12,383 nucleotides of DNA from Acidimicrobiia bacterium UBA4744 (GCA_002403855.1 DHIO01000033.1:23282-35664); one strand, 5' to 3'; shown: positions 5,260-11,857, counted from the stretch's first letter. Made by a program: numbers and translations. The notes: generated by a model from the letters alone, not told the origin.

Positions 5260-7281
5260 TCACCCGTCGAGTTGCCGGCGTAGCGCATCGGGATCGGAGA
5301 CCGGCAGTTCGCACATGAAGTCTCGGCACACGTAGGCGCGGGTGGTTCCGGAGCCGTCCCGGCCGGCCAGCAGGGGGACGGTCGCGGCTCCTTCGCCGGT
5401 CCGGTCGACGGCGAGGGCTACGTCCGGACGAAACCGTTCCCACACGACCCGGGCCAGCCGATCGGCCTCCCCACCGACGATCGCTACCTCACGAGGCGGG
5501 AGCAGCAGCGACGACAGCACGGCCAAGAGGTGCCCGACCCCGGTCGGGGCTCCTTCGATCAGGCGCCCGCCGGCCCGGATCGTTCCCTCGGCAAGGTCCC
5601 GAAAGCGGGCGTCGCCGGTGTAGAGCGAGGCCATCAACAGCGCTTCCGCCGCCATCGAGTTGGCGGAAGGATGAGGACTGTCGTATTGGTCTTTGGGTCT
5701 GGTAATGAGGGGCTCGGCGTCGCTCCCCGTCGTGTAGAACCCGCCGTCCGGATCGGCAAAAAGGTCGATCATGCTTTCGACCAGTGCCATGGCTTCCCGG
5801 TACCAATGCAGGTCGCCGGTACCCTGATAGAGCGTGAAGAGACCAACCACCATTCCGGCATAGTCTTCGCAGAACCCCGGCCGTCCGGCCTTGCCCTTTC
5901 CCCAGCTTCGTAGCAGTCGCCCGGTGTCGGCCCGGCTGTGCTGCAGGATGAACCCCGCCGCATCCCGGGCCAGATCTAGATAGCGACCCTCCTGGAGGAT
6001 CGCTCCGGCTTCTGCCAGGGCACGGACGGCGAGCCCATTCCACGATGTGACCACCTTGTCGTCGAGACCCGGGCGGACCCGCCGGCTGCGCGCCTCGAGC
6101 AAGCTCGCTCCGGCGTGGGCGACGGCGGAACCCACCGCTTCGGGAGTGGTTCCCTGAGCTTCCGCTACCTCGTCGATCGACCGGGCCTCGTGAAGGTGGT
6201 TGGCTCCTTCGAAGTTTCCCTCTTCGGTCACGCCGAAGTAGGCGCCCGCCGGCATTCGTGCTTCGTCTCCGACAACGGCGTTGAACTCCTCGTCGGACCA
6301 CACGTAGAACTTCCCTTCCACTCCTTCCGAGTCCGCATCCTCGGCGGCGGCGAACCCGCCACCGGGAAGAAGAAGGTCACGCTCCATGTAGTCGAGAGTC
6401 GCGATGGCAACCGCGCGGAACCGGGGCTCGTCGGTCAGTTGCCATGCCCGCAGGTATAGGCGGGCGAGTTGAGCGTTGGTGTAGAGCATCTTTTCGAAGT
6501 GGGGGATCAACCAGCGGTTGTCTACTGCGTACCTGGCGAATCCGCCTCCGACGTGATCGAAGATGCCTCCCCGGGCCATCTTCGTGAGCGTGGTGTGCGC
6601 TAGATCGAGCGCCCCATCGGCCCAAGGAGCGTCGGCGATGCGTAGGAGAAACTCGAGGACCGGCTCTTGGGGGAACTTGGGGGCGCCGCCGAATCCTCCG
6701 TTTTCGACGTCGAAGTGGCTGCGGAGCAGATCCAGCGCCGCCACCAGTGCGGCACCATCCGGCAAGTCCTCGGTGGGTGGCAGGGTGCGGTCGACGAAGC
6801 CGACCAGCTGGTCGGCTTGCTGTTGCACGTCGGCGCGACGGTTCCGCCAGGCGTCGGCAACGGCCAGCAGCACGCGCGAGAAGGATGGCATTCCGGGCCG
6901 TTCTTCCCTGGGGAAGTAGGTGCCCGCATAGAACGGCTCGCCTTGTGGTGTCAGGAACACGGTCATGGGCCAACCGCCGCGGCCGGTCAGTCGCTGAACC
7001 GCGTCCATGTAGATGGCGTCGACGTCCGGGCGCTCCTCTCGATCGACCTTGACGTTGACGAAGTGTTGGTTCATCAGCGCGGCGGTCTCCGGGTCCTCAA
7101 ATGACTCGTGAGCCATGACATGGCACCAGTGGCAGGCCGAATACCCGACCGAGAGCAGAATGGGTTTGTCGGTCAGGCGGGCTTGTTGGTTCGCCTCTTC
7201 TCCCCACGGGTACCACTCGACGGGATTGTTCTGGTGTTGGAGGAGGTACGGGGAGGTTTCCCCGGCGAGACGATTGGGCAT
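5260..7281 (-). CDS. Thioredoxin-fold DUF255 / YyaL-family protein
   Basis: This protein of 673 aa has the full length expected of the YyaL (spermatogenesis-associated protein 20-like) family. The N-terminal thioredoxin-like domain (about 1-160) opens with the conserved LAGETSPYLLQHQNNPVEW and carries the CxxC motif SACHWCHVM (C50, C53) and the cis-proline loop GGWPMT (P105). The middle and C-terminal part is the alpha-helical, glycosidase-like (alpha/alpha)6 region, with family phrases such as FEKMLYTNAQLARLY and AEDADSEG. Near the end, YVCRDFMCELP carries a second conserved cysteine pair. The biological role of the family is unsettled; redox or protein-folding functions are usually suggested. 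The frame stays open upstream to 7449, but homology begins at MPNRLAGE, so the start is ATG at 7281. No Shine-Dalgarno precedes it. A TACCGT -10-like hexamer at 7293-7288 would start the transcript exactly at this ATG. It is transcribed divergently from the sigma factor gene. Confidence 0.9.
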   Translation of the reverse strand: MPNRLAGETSPYLLQHQNNPVEWYPWGEEANQQARLTDKPILLSVGYSACHWCHVMAHESFEDPETAALMNQHFVNVKVDREERPDVDAIYMDAVQRLTGRGGWPMTVFLTPQGEPFYAGTYFPREERPGMPSFSRVLLAVADAWRNRRADVQQQADQLVGFVDRTLPPTEDLPDGAALVAALDLLRSHFDVENGGFGGAPKFPQEPVLEFLLRIADAPWADGALDLAHTTLTKMARGGIFDHVGGGFARYAVDNRWLIPHFEKMLYTNAQLARLYLRAWQLTDEPRFRAVAIATLDYMERDLLLPGGGFAAAEDADSEGVEGKFYVWSDEEFNAVVGDEARMPAGAYFGVTEEGNFEGANHLHEARSIDEVAEAQGTTPEAVGSAVAHAGASLLEARSRRVRPGLDDKVVTSWNGLAVRALAEAGAILQEGRYLDLARDAAGFILQHSRADTGRLLRSWGKGKAGRPGFCEDYAGMVVGLFTLYQGTGDLHWYREAMALVESMIDLFADPDGGFYTTGSDAEPLITRPKDQYDSPHPSANSMAAEALLMASLYTGDARFRDLAEGTIRAGGRLIEGAPTGVGHLLAVLSSLLLPPREVAIVGGEADRLARVVWERFRPDVALAVDRTGEGAATVPLLAGRDGSGTTRAYVCRDFMCELPVSDPDALRRQLDG

Positions 7282-7287
7282 GGGGCG

Positions 7288-7293
7288 ACGGTA
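7288..7293 (-). promoter_or_regulatory. Candidate leaderless -10 of the YyaL-like gene
   Basis: The minus strand reads TACCGT, fitting TAnnnT. Seven bases past its end is the A of the ATG at 7281. There is no -35 match at the expected distance. Support comes from the exact spacing and the missing Shine-Dalgarno. Confidence 0.4.
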
Positions 7294-7363
7294 GTGAGCA
7301 TCCGGGGTAAAGCTATTCCTCCGGTTGCCGATGGTTCGTCGCTTCGTAGCCGAAACCGGCTTC

Positions 7364-7384
7364 TGTGGGCAACACTGTGAACAA
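7364..7384. promoter_or_regulatory. Pair of DnaA-box-like nonamers
   Basis: TGTGGGCAA (7364-7372) and TGTGAACAA (7376-7384) are, read in reverse complement, TTGCCCACA and TTGTTCACA. Each is one base from the actinobacterial DnaA box TTGTCCACA. They are in the same orientation, 12 bases apart. Binding is speculative; two 8-of-9 matches can arise by chance. Confidence 0.25.
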
Positions 7385-7392
7385 CGGCTGAA

Positions 7393-7411
7393 CCGCTGGG
7401 AAATCCAGCGG
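7393..7411. promoter_or_regulatory. Perfect 7-bp inverted repeat upstream of the sigma promoter
   Basis: CCGCTGG-GAAAT-CCAGCGG is a perfect dyad. It is followed on the plus strand by seven A residues (7412-7418), so it is not an intrinsic terminator for the plus strand. On the minus strand the T-tract comes before the stem. Its place just upstream of the -35 suggests a protein-binding operator (inference). Confidence 0.45.
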
Positions 7412-7423
7412 AAAAAAAGGGGG

Positions 7424-7452
7424 TTCACAAGCCGGCACATATATGTCATATT
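7424..7452 (+). promoter_or_regulatory. Promoter of the sigma factor gene
   Basis: TTCACA (7424-7429) is one base from TTGACA. A 17-base spacer leads to CATATT (7447-7452), four of six bases of TATAAT. An A7 tract at 7412-7418 lies just upstream, like an UP element. The predicted start is near 7459, giving a leader of about 59 bases before the ATG at 7518. Confidence 0.55.
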
Positions 7453-7460
7453 GCATTCGT

Positions 7461-7476
7461 TGTTTCAGTGGAAACA
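7461..7476. promoter_or_regulatory. 16-bp palindrome at the start of the sigma leader
   Basis: TGTTTC-AGTG-GAAACA is a perfect 6-bp inverted repeat with a four-base centre. It begins two bases after the predicted transcription start, the usual place for a repressor operator. It could also fold as a weak AU-rich hairpin in the mRNA leader. No regulator is identified. Confidence 0.45.
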
Positions 7477-7517
7477 TTCCCACTCCCACAAACCCTTGAA
7501 CCGGAGGACACCCCAAC

Positions 7518-8552
7518 ATGCCAGCAGCTGAGAAGACGCGCCGCGTTCGCTCGAACGGAAACGGCGCCGATCCGAAGTCAGACGTTCGGGCTCGGCGCGA
7601 ACGCGAGCGCGACCGGCAGCGGAACAAGCTGACGGACGAGCGCGGTCGACTCACCACCGACCTCGTCAGCCAGTACCTGACCGCCATCGGAGAGTACGAC
7701 CTGCTCACCGCCGAGCAGGAAGTCGAACTCGCCCAGAAGATCGAGAGCGGTGAAGATGCTGCCGCCCGTTTGGACGCGGGGGACTACACGGACAAGAAAC
7801 AGGAGATCGAACTGCGGCGCAAGGAGCGGCACGGCAAGGAAGCCAAAGATGCATTCCTCACGGCCAACCTGCGTCTGGTGGTTGCCAACGCCCGTCGTTA
7901 CGCAAATACCTCCGGCATCGATTTCCTCGACCTGATCCAGGAAGGGAACCTCGGCCTCATCCGTGCCGTCGAGAAGTTCGACTGGCGGAAAGGCTTCAAA
8001 TTCTCCACCTACGCCACTTGGTGGATCCGTCAGGCCATTACCCGGGCGATTGCCGACAAGTCCCGGACCGTGCGGATTCCGGTTCATCTGCACGACACGC
8101 TGGCGGCAGTGCGCGCCGCCCAGGCGAGCCTGAAAGCCGAGCTGGGTCGCGATCCGAAGCCGGAAGAGATCGCCGAGGAAGCAGGTGTCACCGTCGACAA
8201 GGTCGAACTGGCGCTCGGCGTGGCCGACACGGTGTCGCTCGAGCAGCCGGTCGGGGAAGACGGTGCCCAACTCGGCGACTTCATCGAGGACGAGGAGGCC
8301 ACCGACCCGGTACAGATCACCGAGGAACTCGATGTGGCTCAGAGCCTGCGCGTGTCGATCGAGCGCCTTCCCGATCGGGAGGGGCGGATCCTGGCCCTGC
8401 GGTACGGCTTCTACGACGGCGTTCCCCGGACGCTCGAAGAGATCGGCGACGAGTTCAGCTTGACCAGGGAGCGGATCCGCCAGCTCGAGAAGCTGGCCCT
8501 GTGCAGGCTTCGTCATCCTTCCTTCGGGATCCGCGAGCAAGATCTGATCTAG
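7518..8552 (+). CDS. RNA polymerase sigma-70 factor, group 1/2 (SigA/SigB/Hrd type)
   Basis: This 344-aa sigma factor directs RNA polymerase to promoters. The basic N-terminus (1-45) is followed by region 1.2 (about 46-80, LVSQYLTAIGEYDLLT), a short non-conserved stretch, region 2 (about 109-180: LTANLRLVV, DLIQEGNLGLIRAVEKFD, FSTYATWWIRQAI), region 3 (about 182-260, including RTVRIPVHL) and region 4 (about 278-336), whose helix-turn-helix includes LTRERIRQLE. The near-consensus regions 2.4 and 4.2 indicate recognition of standard -10/-35 promoters. The long acidic region 1.1 of many primary sigmas is absent, so it could be a SigB/Hrd-like group 2 factor or a short primary sigma; sequence alone does not decide. 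The ATG at 7518 follows a strong Shine-Dalgarno, GGAGGA (7503-7508), at nine bases. lhgO follows 38 bases downstream on the same strand with no terminator visible. Confidence 0.93.
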   Translation: MPAAEKTRRVRSNGNGADPKSDVRARRERERDRQRNKLTDERGRLTTDLVSQYLTAIGEYDLLTAEQEVELAQKIESGEDAAARLDAGDYTDKKQEIELRRKERHGKEAKDAFLTANLRLVVANARRYANTSGIDFLDLIQEGNLGLIRAVEKFDWRKGFKFSTYATWWIRQAITRAIADKSRTVRIPVHLHDTLAAVRAAQASLKAELGRDPKPEEIAEEAGVTVDKVELALGVADTVSLEQPVGEDGAQLGDFIEDEEATDPVQITEELDVAQSLRVSIERLPDREGRILALRYGFYDGVPRTLEEIGDEFSLTRERIRQLEKLALCRLRHPSFGIREQDLI

Positions 8553-8590
8553 CAGGCGTTCTCCGTACCTCGTCCTTGGCACTTGATGCC

Positions 8591-9799
8591 ATGGCCGCAA
8601 TGACCGACCAGTACGACGTGGTCATCGTCGGCGGGGGCATCGTCGGGCTGGCCACGGCCCTGGGGCTGCTCGAGAAGATGCCTGGTCGCCGGTTGATTGT
8701 GCTCGAGAAAGAAGCTCGAGTTGGACGGCACCAAACCGGACACAACAGCGGGGTGGTCCACTCCGGTGTGTACTACAAACCCGGTTCGCTGAAAGCCAGA
8801 TTGTGCGTCGAGGGGGTTCGATTGCTGCGCACCTTCTGTGAGGACGAGGGTATCCCGTACGAGCAGTACGGAAAGATCCTGGTGGCGGTCGACCGGTCCG
8901 AGGTCCCCGCTCTCGAGGAGATCCACCGGCGCGGTATGGCCAACGGTGTAGAGAGGCTTCGGGAGTTGGACCCAGCCGGGATCCGGGAGATCGAACCCCA
9001 TGCGGCCGGGGTAGCCGGCTTACACGTGCCGGGAACCGCCTCGGTGGACTTCCAGCAGATCGCCGAAGCGATGGCGGCCCGTCTCGAGGATCGAGGGGGC
9101 GAGGTCAGGCTCGGCACCGAGGTGGGCTCGATCGTCGACGGTGCGTCGGAGATAGGCATCGGCACTTCCACCGGAGACTTGATCGCCCGGTACGTCGTCA
9201 ACTGTGCCGGGCTGCAATCCGACCGTGTCGCCCGCCTGGCCGGGGCCGATCCGCCGGTCCAGATCGTCCCATTCCGGGGGGAGTACTACGAGATAGGGCG
9301 AGCGAATCTCGTCAACGGCATGATCTACCCGGTTCCCGATCCCCGGTTTCCCTTCCTCGGGGTGCACATCACCAAGACCGTCACCGGTGACCTCGAAGCC
9401 GGCCCCAACGCTGTGCCGGCCCTGGCCCGGGAGGGCTACCGGTGGGGATCGGTCGACCCGGGTGACCTGCGGGAAACCCTCCGGCATCCTGGGATGAGGG
9501 TGGTCGCTCGCAGGCACTGGAAGATGGGGGTCGGCGAGCTCCTTCGCTCGGTGAGCAAACGGGCCTTCGTAGCAGCACTGCAACGACTGGTTCCGGCCGT
9601 CCGGGTAGACGACGTGGCAAGGTCCGGCGCCGGAGTTCGTGCCCAGGCGATCGATGCGCAGGGGAATCTGCTGGACGACTTCGCTTTCGAGGATTCAGCG
9701 CGGGCGCTGCATGTGCTCAATGCCCCTTCGCCGGCCGCCACCGCGGCGTTGTCGATCGGGCGCTATGTTGCCGAACAGGTTGAGAATCGGCTCCGGTAG
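8591..9799 (+). CDS. lhgO: L-2-hydroxyglutarate oxidase / dehydrogenase (FAD)
   Basis: This 402-aa flavoprotein of the DAO superfamily has the length usual for LhgO. It is predicted to oxidise L-2-hydroxyglutarate to 2-oxoglutarate, a metabolite-repair or lysine-catabolism step. Evidence is the N-terminal FAD-binding GGGIVGLATA (G14, G16, G19), the end of the second strand at LIVLEKE, and the family signature HNSGVVHSGVYYKPGS at 51-66. The VNCAGLQSDRVA motif and the C-terminal GAGVRAQAI with LLDDFAF are also typical. The same frame is open back to 8018, but that part is a shadow of the sigma gene. The start is ATG at 8591, or ATG at 8600 three codons later; neither has a clear Shine-Dalgarno. 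It may be co-transcribed with the sigma gene, 38 bases upstream. Confidence 0.9.
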   Translation: MAAMTDQYDVVIVGGGIVGLATALGLLEKMPGRRLIVLEKEARVGRHQTGHNSGVVHSGVYYKPGSLKARLCVEGVRLLRTFCEDEGIPYEQYGKILVAVDRSEVPALEEIHRRGMANGVERLRELDPAGIREIEPHAAGVAGLHVPGTASVDFQQIAEAMAARLEDRGGEVRLGTEVGSIVDGASEIGIGTSTGDLIARYVVNCAGLQSDRVARLAGADPPVQIVPFRGEYYEIGRANLVNGMIYPVPDPRFPFLGVHITKTVTGDLEAGPNAVPALAREGYRWGSVDPGDLRETLRHPGMRVVARRHWKMGVGELLRSVSKRAFVAALQRLVPAVRVDDVARSGAGVRAQAIDAQGNLLDDFAFEDSARALHVLNAPSPAATAALSIGRYVAEQVENRLR

Positions 9800-9807
9800 G
9801 GTCGGTC

Positions 9808-9891
9808 CAAGAAGTCGAGGAAGGGCCGCCACCAGTCCGGGCGTCGCCGATACCGGTCAACTGTTGCGGTGAGCGCCTCCTCGAAACTCGT
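9808..9891 (-). pseudogene. Remnant of a nucleotide-sugar SDR C-terminus
   Basis: On the minus strand, 28 codons read TSFEE then ALTATVDRYRRRPDWW then RPFLDFL. This resembles the last helix of extended SDR nucleotide-sugar enzymes such as dTDP-glucose 4,6-dehydratase, which typically end with a phrase like (E)GLxxTVxWYxxxxxWW. Third codon positions are mostly G or C. No Rossmann motif, start or upstream homologous sequence is seen on this strand, because the CBS gene at 9950 occupies it. The frame runs on to a stop inside the lhgO 3' end (9765-9763). I read it as a deletion remnant; chance resemblance is possible. Confidence 0.4.
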
Positions 9892-9919
9892 GGTGGGCGG
9901 TGATTCTACGAACAGGCAA

Positions 9920-9925
9920 TAAGCT
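9920..9925 (+). promoter_or_regulatory. Candidate -10 for the CBS-UXS-CBS cassette
   Basis: TAAGCT fits TAnnnT and would start transcription near 9932, about 18 bases before the GTG at 9950. No clear -35. The layout resembles that ahead of the second CBS gene (TAGGGT at 11304-11309). Confidence 0.3.
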
Positions 9926-9949
9926 GTCCGTAGACCGAACGGAGGAACT

Positions 9950-10333
9950 GTGCGACTTGGAGGACTGATAGGCGGGCCCGTCGAGGTGTGCGCCGTCGAC
10001 CGGACACTGCGTCAGGCCTCCCAGCAGATGTTCGCGGGCGACATCGGATCGATGGGAGTGCTGGCGGCCGGGAAGCTCATCGGGATCATTACCGAGCGAG
10101 ACCTCATGAGCGCCGTCGCCCAAGGCGCCGACGTCGAAGTGGCCACGGTTGGGGAGTGGATGACGGCTTCGGTCGATGCCTTTTCTCCTCTCGTCGAGGT
10201 CGAGGAAGCGGCGGTGTGGTTGCTGGAGACCGGCTACCGCCATCTGCCGGTGGTGGAGGACGACCGGGTGCTGGCGATCCTGAGTATCCGGGACGTGCTG
10301 GCCGCGCTGGTAGAACCGAGCGAAGGGGAATGA
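9950..10333 (+). CDS. CBS-pair domain protein (copy 1)
   Basis: This 127-aa soluble protein consists almost entirely of one tandem CBS-domain (Bateman) module. The first CBS motif spans about 8-60 and ends in GIITERDLM; the second spans about 70-122, with WLLETGYRHLPVVEDD and AILSIRDVL. Such modules usually bind adenine nucleotides, SAM or NAD and report cell energy or ligand state; the ligand here is unknown. GTG start with GGAGG four bases upstream. Its TGA overlaps an ATG of the following gene (ATGA at 10330-10333), which implies translational coupling to the UDP-glucuronate decarboxylase. A paralogue at 11332 aligns without gaps, with roughly half of positions identical by eye, so the two arose by duplication. 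A role in tuning the sugar-nucleotide enzyme is inference from context only. Confidence 0.85.
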   Translation: MRLGGLIGGPVEVCAVDRTLRQASQQMFAGDIGSMGVLAAGKLIGIITERDLMSAVAQGADVEVATVGEWMTASVDAFSPLVEVEEAAVWLLETGYRHLPVVEDDRVLAILSIRDVLAALVEPSEGE

Positions 10334-11292
10334 CGGACATGGAACTCGAAGGACGCCATGCAGTGGTGCTGGGAGGAGCCGGGTTCCTCGGTTCTCATCT
10401 GTGCGACCGTTTGGCCGACGGAGGGGCACGGGTGACCGTGATCGACAATCTCATCACCGGCGACCTCGACAACATTGCCCACCTGTTCGGCGTGGGAGGC
10501 TTCACGTTCGTTCAGCACGACATCACCAATTTCCTTCACGTGCCCGGCGATGTCGACTTCGTGATCCACTTCGCCTCACCGGCTTCGCCCATCGACTACC
10601 TGCGCTGGCCCATTCAGACCCTCAAGGTGGGATCGTTGGGTACCCACAAGGCCCTCGGCTTTGCCCGATCCAAAGGGGCCCGATTTCTGCTGGCCTCAAC
10701 CAGCGAGGTGTACGGGGATCCGCTGGTCAATCCCCAGCCGGAGACGTATTGGGGAAATGTGAACCCGATCGGCCCGCGGGGCGTCTACGACGAAGCCAAG
10801 CGTTTTGCCGAAGCGATGACCCTCGCCTACCACCGGGAACACGAGATCGATGTCCGGATCGTGCGGATCTTCAACACCTACGGTCCCAGGATGCGTCTCG
10901 ACGACGGGCGGGCAGTACCGGCCTTTTTCAAGGCGGCCTTGCAGAATCGGCCGTTGCCGGTGCACGGCGACGGTTCTCAAACCCGGTCGCTTTGCTACGT
11001 CGACGATCTGATCGAGGGGATTGTTCGCCTGTTGCTGAGTAGTCATGTCGGCCCGGTGAATATCGGCAACCCGGAGGAGGTGACGATGCTGCAGCTTGCT
11101 GAGGCGATCCAGGAAGCCGTCGGCACCCATCCCGGAGTGGAGTTCCATCCCCGCCCGCAGGACGACCCCACCGTACGCTGTCCGGATACCTCCATAGCCG
11201 GGCGGGAGCTGACGTGGCGGGCCGAAGTTTCGCTGGCGGAAGGACTCGGGAGGACGGCTCCGTGGTTCAGGGAGCGGGTCTCAATCGCCTGA
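10330..11292 (+). CDS. uxs: UDP-glucuronate decarboxylase (UDP-xylose synthase), SDR family
   Basis: This is a 320-aa extended SDR enzyme. The N-terminal NAD-binding motif is GGAGFLGSHL (15-24) with D39 at the end of the second strand. UXS signatures follow in order: HFASPASPIDYLRWP (80-94), STSEVYGDPL (123-132, E126), YWGNVNPIGPRGVYDEAKR (140-158) with the catalytic Y153-x3-K157, then FNTYGPRM and GDGSQTRSLCYVDDL. The GVYDEAKR form and the HFASPASP loop are characteristic of UDP-glucuronic acid decarboxylase, which makes UDP-xylose from UDP-glucuronate. Length is normal for the short cytosolic bacterial form. Two in-frame ATGs are possible: 10330, which overlaps the preceding stop as ATGA, and 10339, which lies ten bases past AGGGG. 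I use 10330. It is flanked on both sides by paralogous CBS-pair proteins. No glycosyltransferase is in view, so the xylose-containing product is unknown. Confidence 0.88.
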   Translation: MTDMELEGRHAVVLGGAGFLGSHLCDRLADGGARVTVIDNLITGDLDNIAHLFGVGGFTFVQHDITNFLHVPGDVDFVIHFASPASPIDYLRWPIQTLKVGSLGTHKALGFARSKGARFLLASTSEVYGDPLVNPQPETYWGNVNPIGPRGVYDEAKRFAEAMTLAYHREHEIDVRIVRIFNTYGPRMRLDDGRAVPAFFKAALQNRPLPVHGDGSQTRSLCYVDDLIEGIVRLLLSSHVGPVNIGNPEEVTMLQLAEAIQEAVGTHPGVEFHPRPQDDPTVRCPDTSIAGRELTWRAEVSLAEGLGRTAPWFRERVSIA

Positions 11293-11303
11293 CGGTCTCA
11301 GGC
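11287..11303 (+). terminator. Hairpin over the uxs stop codon
   Basis: GCCTGA-CGGTC-TCAGGC is a perfect 6-bp stem with a five-base loop that includes the uxs stop TGA (11290-11292). It is followed by TAGGGTTGTTT, only a weak T-tract. It may be a partial terminator, an mRNA end stabiliser, or an operator, since it abuts the candidate -10 of the next gene. Confidence 0.35.
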
Positions 11304-11309
11304 TAGGGT
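11304..11309 (+). promoter_or_regulatory. Candidate -10 for CBS-pair copy 2
   Basis: TAGGGT fits TAnnnT; the predicted start near 11316 is 16 bases before the GTG at 11332. No convincing -35. It lies directly after the inverted repeat at 11287-11303. Confidence 0.3.
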
Positions 11310-11331
11310 TGTTTGCCGAAGGAGGTGGGCT

Positions 11332-11724
11332 GTGAAGCTCCGGGCCATGGTGGGCGGAAGAGCCGAGGTGTGCGGACCCGAGACAACGGTGCAGGACGTC
11401 TCGGAGGCGATGCTGGCGGCGCAGGTGGGTTCCGTCGGGGTGGTAGAGGGTCGCCGGTTGACCGGGATCATCACGGAGCGGGATGTCCTGCGTGCCGCAG
11501 CCGAAGGAGCGGACCCGGTCACCGAGATCGTCCGCGACTGGATGACCGCCGACCCGGACGTGTTCTCTCCGGAGGCTCAGGTTCGAGAAGCTGCTGAGTG
11601 GCTACTCGAGACCGGCTACCGGCACATGCCCATCATGGAAGAGGGTGAACTGTTGGGCATCGTCAGCATCAAAGACATTCTCTGGGCCATTGCCAGTCCC
11701 GGGCCCGGCGACGAGACCGACTGA
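11332..11724 (+). CDS. CBS-pair domain protein (copy 2)
   Basis: This 130-aa protein is a single tandem CBS-domain module like the one at 9950. Shared blocks include GIITERD (first CBS motif), WMTA, DxFSP, and WLLETGYRH with SIKDIL in the second motif. It starts at GTG with GGAGG at 11321-11325, six bases upstream. A slightly acidic tail (PGPGDETD) replaces that of copy 1. It is separated from uxs by 39 bases holding a hairpin and a possible promoter, so it may be expressed with the cassette or on its own. The ligand is unknown; adenosyl compounds are the usual choice for the fold. Having two copies opens the possibility of a heteromeric sensor, which is inference. Confidence 0.85.
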   Translation: MKLRAMVGGRAEVCGPETTVQDVSEAMLAAQVGSVGVVEGRRLTGIITERDVLRAAAEGADPVTEIVRDWMTADPDVFSPEAQVREAAEWLLETGYRHMPIMEEGELLGIVSIKDILWAIASPGPGDETD

Positions 11725-11781
11725 CCATTCACCGCCCTGGTACGCAGCGGCGAAGCTCAAGGCGTACACGGCCGACGAGGA

Positions 11782-11810
11782 CGGCACAGGTTCTGGGCGA
11801 AGAACCGCCG
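11782..11810 (+). terminator. Bulged hairpin, possible terminator
   Basis: GGTTCT-GGGCGA-AGAACC (11789-11806) is a perfect 6-bp stem. CGGC at 11782-11785 pairs with GCCG at 11807-11810 across a three-base bulge, giving about ten pairs. There is no T-tract after it. It lies 58 bases after the CBS copy 2 stop. T-less hairpins serve as terminators in some actinobacteria. Confidence 0.4.
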
Positions 11811-11839
11811 ACGTTCACCGCCGAAAAGCCCTGCCGCGG

Positions 11840-11857
11840 GGAGCAGCGCCGTGCTCC
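11840..11857. terminator. Second hairpin in the convergent gap
   Basis: GGAGCA-GCGCCG-TGCTCC is a perfect 6-bp stem with a six-base loop, without a T-tract on either strand. It could end transcription from either side or be part of a structured RNA. Confidence 0.35.

Noticed and set aside
5200..5262. TAGATT followed by a GGGGAG motif as promoter and start of a small plus-strand gene
   Set aside because: No start codon follows at a usable distance and no open frame of convincing length exists before the convergent stop.
7393..7418. Inverted repeat plus A-tract as an intrinsic terminator
   Set aside because: On the plus strand the tract is A, not T. On the minus strand the T-tract comes before the stem, so neither direction gives stem then U-tract.
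7282..7449. Extension of the YyaL-like frame upstream of 7281
   Set aside because: Family homology begins at MPNRLAGETS. The extension would cover the sigma promoter region and reads as unrelated sequence.
8018..8590. Long plus-strand frame joining sigma-gene DNA to lhgO (593 aa)
   Set aside because: The first 190 or so residues are an out-of-frame shadow of the sigma gene, rich in Arg/Ser/Gly. FAD-binding homology starts just after 8591.
9988..10329. Long plus-strand frame ahead of uxs (434 aa)
   Set aside because: Its first part is the CBS-pair gene read in the wrong frame; the UXS Rossmann motif begins a few residues after 10330.
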